NCBI GenBank assembly: GCA_045125095.1
Contig: JBGVMW010000112.1
Span: forward strand, 1-18,608
From: JBGVMW01 sp045125095
GTDB taxonomy: Bacteria > Bacillota > Clostridia > Lachnospirales > Lachnospiraceae
Direction: 5' to 3'
Length of the DNA stretch: 18,608 nt
In this document: in pieces, positions 16,057-18,608 of the stretch
Layout of the letters: every line of letters begins with the position of its first letter
Numbering within the stretch: the stretch's first letter is position 1
Position numbers and translations under genes: made by a program
The notes under the pieces: generated by a model
Seen by the model: only the letters and a program-made list of their open reading frames with translations
Database searches by the model: none
Told to the model about the DNA's origin: nothing

Positions 16057-16071
16057 GGAATGGAGGTTAAT

Positions 16072-17049
16072 ATGATAGATTTACACGTACATTTTGATGG
16101 TTCTCTTCCAGTCGAAACAATGATAAAATTAGCCAATAAACAACATATCTCATTGCCAGCAGTTACACCGGAGGATTTACGACCATATGTAAGCGTTCCC
16201 CAGACATGTAAGGATTTAAACGAATACTTAAAAAAATTTGACCTGCCATTATCATTGTTGCAGACAAAAGAGGGAATTGCAGAAGCCATGTATGACACAA
16301 TAAAAGCATTTGCCAAGCAGGGGCTCTGGTATGTAGAGATACGCTTTGCACCCCAATTGCATTGTGAAAAAGGTCTGTCCCAGGATGAAGTAGTGCAGGC
16401 AGCAATGGAAGGCATGCAGGCAGGAGTGAAAGAAACAGATCTTAAGGTACAGTTGATTTTATGCTGTATGCGGGGTGATAAAAATGAAGAAGAAAATAAA
16501 GAAACAGTGAGACTGGCTTCAAAGTATTTAGGACAGGGAATTTGTGCTTGTGATTTGGCAGGAGCAGAGGCGTTGTTTAAGACAGAAAGGTTTGCTTCTG
16601 TATTTGCGCTGGCCAGGGAACTTAATGTACCTTTTACCATACATGCTGGTGAAGCAGATGGGGCGGAAAGTGTGCGGACTGCAATTGCATTCGGAGCTTC
16701 CAGAATCGGCCATGGTGTACGGGCGGCAGAGGATAAAGAATTGCTGAAGTTGATAAAGGAAAAGGGAATTGTGGTAGAATGTTGTCCGGTCAGTAATTTG
16801 CAGACAAAGGCAGTGACAGACATTAAGGAGCATCCAATAATTTCTTATCTGCATGATGGTATTCTGGCAACAGTAAATACAGATAATACAACCGTGTCAA
16901 GTACAAATATTGCAGGGGAATGGAAGTTGTTAGAGGAAACATTTGCGTTGACTGTAGAAGATAAGAAACAGCTTCTATTGAATGCCATAGAGGGTGCTTT
17001 CCTAGGGGAGACAGAAAAGCAGAAATTAAGAGATACATTAAAGGATTAG
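16072..17049 (+). CDS. add: Adenosine deaminase
   Basis: Hydrolytic deamination of adenosine and deoxyadenosine to inosine and deoxyinosine, which PunA then cleaves. A 325-residue TIM-barrel amidohydrolase. Zinc ligands are His5 and His7 (DLHVHFDGSL) and His191 in FTIHAGEADG, where Glu194 is the catalytic acid; His214 lies in SRIGHGV and the metal-binding Asp271 in VNTDNTTVS. The residue after it is Asn272, where the mammalian enzyme has a second Asp; NTDN variants occur in bacterial members. The N-terminus is compact, starting almost at the HxH motif, as in many Firmicutes forms. ATG 16072 follows GGAGG by five bases. It has its own promoter and ends before a strong bidirectional terminator. 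A related purine-deaminase specificity (adenine) is less likely. Confidence 0.92.
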   Translation: MIDLHVHFDGSLPVETMIKLANKQHISLPAVTPEDLRPYVSVPQTCKDLNEYLKKFDLPLSLLQTKEGIAEAMYDTIKAFAKQGLWYVEIRFAPQLHCEKGLSQDEVVQAAMEGMQAGVKETDLKVQLILCCMRGDKNEEENKETVRLASKYLGQGICACDLAGAEALFKTERFASVFALARELNVPFTIHAGEADGAESVRTAIAFGASRIGHGVRAAEDKELLKLIKEKGIVVECCPVSNLQTKAVTDIKEHPIISYLHDGILATVNTDNTTVSSTNIAGEWKLLEETFALTVEDKKQLLLNAIEGAFLGETEKQKLRDTLKD

Positions 17050-17097
17050 ATAATGTGCTTGCTTGAATCGTTACACATATTTTGAAATTGTGCTGAT

Positions 17098-17146
17098 ATA
17101 GAAAAACTGTCCTTCCAACATGCATTGGTAAGGACGGTTTTTCTAT
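17098..17146. terminator. Bidirectional terminator between add and coaBC
   Basis: A stem of about 21 pairs (one G-U pair, one bulge) spans 17098-17118 and 17125-17146 with loop CATGCA. Each flank is an A5/T5 run, so it would terminate on both strands between the convergent genes. The stem arms are ATAGAAAAAC at the foot and GTCCTT near the top. Confidence 0.9.
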
Positions 17147-17245
17147 AAACAATATAAGCATTAAAAGGTGATGCGTACTTGCGTGAGGTGTAGTATGTGG
17201 CAGGCTTTATTTATTTGTAGGCAAGCCAACGATTTTCGTTCAAAG

Positions 17246-18433
17246 TTACATGCAAGAGAGTCGGTCAAGCAATGCATCAGCCACTTCATTTTTGCTCATC
17301 AGTGGCATTTCTTCGCAGCCAGTCTGGGTGATGAATGTAACTTTATTGGTATCCGTACCGAATCCGGCACCACTTTCTTTTAAATTGTTGGCAACAATCA
17401 TATCAGCATGCTTGCTTGCTAATTTCTTTTGAGAATTTTCAATCATGTTCTGGGTTTCCATTGAAAATCCGCAAAGTACCTGATTTGGCTTTTTATGTTC
17501 ACCTAAATACTTTAAAATATCCTGTGTCCGTTCTAAAGAAATGGACAGTTCGCCATCTTTCTTTTTCATTTTTTCAGAGCTTACAGTTTCTGGACGGTAA
17601 TCTGCAATGGCAGCAGATTTGATAATAATATCCTGCTCATCAGAAAGAGAAGTCACCGCATCAAACATATCCTGTGCGCTTTCTGTGTGAATGACTTTGA
17701 CAAATGGTGGCGGTGCAATGCTTACCGGACCACTGACAAGAGTAACATCAGCACCACGGAGCATTGCCTGTCTGGCAATGGCATAGCCCATTTTACCAGT
17801 GGAATGATTGGTGATAAACCGTACCGGATCAATGGCTTCTCTGGTAGGTCCTGCGGTAATTAATATTTTTTTCCCGGTTAAATCTTTTTCTTTTGCTATC
17901 GTATGAAGAATATGTTCCACAAGCACTTCTTCCTTTGGAAGTTTGCCTTTTCCGGTATCACGGCAGGCTAACATACCGGAATCCGGTTCTACAATTTCCA
18001 TTCCGAATTGTTCTAACTTGCGGAGATTATCCTGTACGATTGGATTTTCGTACATATGGGTATTCATGGCAGGCACTACAATCTTAGGACATTCTGCAGC
18101 AAGAATGGTAGTACTTAACATATCATCTGCCAGTCCATAAGCCATCTTAGCAATGATATTAGCAGAAGCAGGGGCAACCATGAATAAATCTGCTTTTTGT
18201 GCCAGAGAAACATGTGCTACATGAAACTGAAAATTTCGATCAAAAGTGTCAACAAGACACTTATTATTTGTCAGCGTCTCAAATGTAATAGGATTAATAA
18301 AGTTAGTAGCGTTCTGTGTCATAATCACATGCACATCACAGTGCATTTTAATTAACATGCTGGCAACATTCGCCATCTTATAAGCCGCAATACTGCCGGT
18401 CACGCCCAGAACAACGGTTTTTCCTGTAAGCAT
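17246..18433 (-). CDS. coaBC: Bifunctional phosphopantothenoylcysteine decarboxylase / phosphopantothenate-cysteine ligase
   Basis: Two consecutive steps of coenzyme A synthesis in one 395-residue protein: the CoaB half joins cysteine to 4'-phosphopantothenate, and the CoaC half decarboxylates the product with FMN. The N-terminal flavoprotein domain (about 1-180) shows GSIAAYK (13-19), the active-site His74 (HVAHVSLA), PAMNTHM with Asn124, and Cys157 in SGMLACRDTGKG, the substrate clamp. The C-terminal ligase domain begins near 188 with ITAGPTREAIDPVRFI, then NHSTGKMG and KSAAIADYRP. Length is typical. The start (complement of 18431-18433) follows AAAGGAGAT. It is convergent to add and is functionally unrelated to the salvage cluster. 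Confidence 0.95.
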   Translation of the reverse strand: MLTGKTVVLGVTGSIAAYKMANVASMLIKMHCDVHVIMTQNATNFINPITFETLTNNKCLVDTFDRNFQFHVAHVSLAQKADLFMVAPASANIIAKMAYGLADDMLSTTILAAECPKIVVPAMNTHMYENPIVQDNLRKLEQFGMEIVEPDSGMLACRDTGKGKLPKEEVLVEHILHTIAKEKDLTGKKILITAGPTREAIDPVRFITNHSTGKMGYAIARQAMLRGADVTLVSGPVSIAPPPFVKVIHTESAQDMFDAVTSLSDEQDIIIKSAAIADYRPETVSSEKMKKKDGELSISLERTQDILKYLGEHKKPNQVLCGFSMETQNMIENSQKKLASKHADMIVANNLKESGAGFGTDTNKVTFITQTGCEEMPLMSKNEVADALLDRLSCM

Positions 18434-18474
18434 ATATAAAATATCTCCTTTTTTCTTGTGATTGTTAATTAGGC

Positions 18475-18503
18475 ATTTGCGAAAATGAAGGCCATCCGCA
18501 AAT
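18475..18503. promoter_or_regulatory. Inverted repeat upstream of coaBC
   Basis: ATTTGCG (18475-18481) and CGCAAAT (18497-18503) are exact complements around 15 bases, in the leader region 42-70 bases upstream of coaBC. It may be an operator or leader hairpin. No good promoter could be fixed in 18434-18608. Confidence 0.3.
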
Positions 18504-18589
18504 TGTCAGAATTGTTTGTGCAAATAGCTGCTTACTACATAGTCTATATTTGACGCGCTCTCGCTCCCTTCAAACGTAGCGGACACTAA

Positions 18590-18608
18590 GGCTGTAAAAT
18601 ACACAGCC
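18590..18608. terminator. Hairpin at the right window edge
   Basis: GGCTGT (18590-18595) pairs with ACAGCC (18603-18608) around seven bases and may continue beyond the window. It could be the terminator of a neighbouring gene outside; the sequence stops here, so this cannot be settled. Confidence 0.3.

Noticed and set aside
16038..16823. Long minus-strand open frame (261 residues) opposite add
   Set aside because: It lies wholly against the well-supported add gene, has a Ser/Ala/Pro-rich low-information composition, and shows no ribosome-binding site or domain.

Overview
The window looks like a chromosomal segment of a low-GC, Gram-positive gut-type Clostridia, most likely a Lachnospiraceae member. 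This is inferred from the AT-rich sequence with strong GGAGG ribosome-binding sites, the protein styles (secreted proteins with bacterial Ig-like and fibronectin-like tails, transglutaminase lipoproteins) and the type of transposase. No rRNA, tRNA or CRISPR array was seen, and no gene-free stretch exceeds 300 bases.

Layout. At the left edge is a minus-strand transposase that has lost its C-terminus, bracketed by two minus-strand terminator-like hairpins and two related 36-base GC-rich direct repeats. Next come two tandem paralogous lipoproteins (plus strand), each with a Thr/Glu/Pro-rich 11-residue repeat stalk and a transglutaminase-like cysteine protease fold. The first is broken by a two-base contraction of a GT tract exactly at the catalytic cysteine; the second is intact. 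Cytidine deaminase (cdd) follows 39 bases after the intact lipoprotein, then an ECF-type sigma factor with a membrane-anchored probable anti-sigma partner. A second block holds pyrimidine-nucleoside phosphorylase (pdp), phosphopentomutase (deoB) and purine nucleoside phosphorylase (punA), then a large secreted metallophosphoesterase, a YibE/F-family membrane protein and adenosine deaminase (add). A strong bidirectional terminator separates add from convergent coaBC (coenzyme A biosynthesis, minus strand), which closes the window.

How the genes work together. cdd, pdp, deoB, punA and add form a nearly complete nucleoside-salvage/catabolic set: deaminate cytidine and adenosine, cleave uridine/thymidine and inosine/guanosine with phosphate, and convert (deoxy)ribose-1-phosphate to the 5-phosphate. 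The secreted metallophosphoesterase could supply nucleosides or phosphate from outside the cell, but its substrate cannot be read from sequence. No nucleoside transporter and no deoC lie in the window. The ECF sigma pair sits between cdd and pdp, so a regulatory link is possible but not shown.

Most of the window is ordinary metabolism. The features most worth a second look are the frameshift at the catalytic cysteine, the repeat-stalk transglutaminase pair, the stacked inverted repeats at the pdp promoter, and a perfect 12-base inverted repeat inside deoB.
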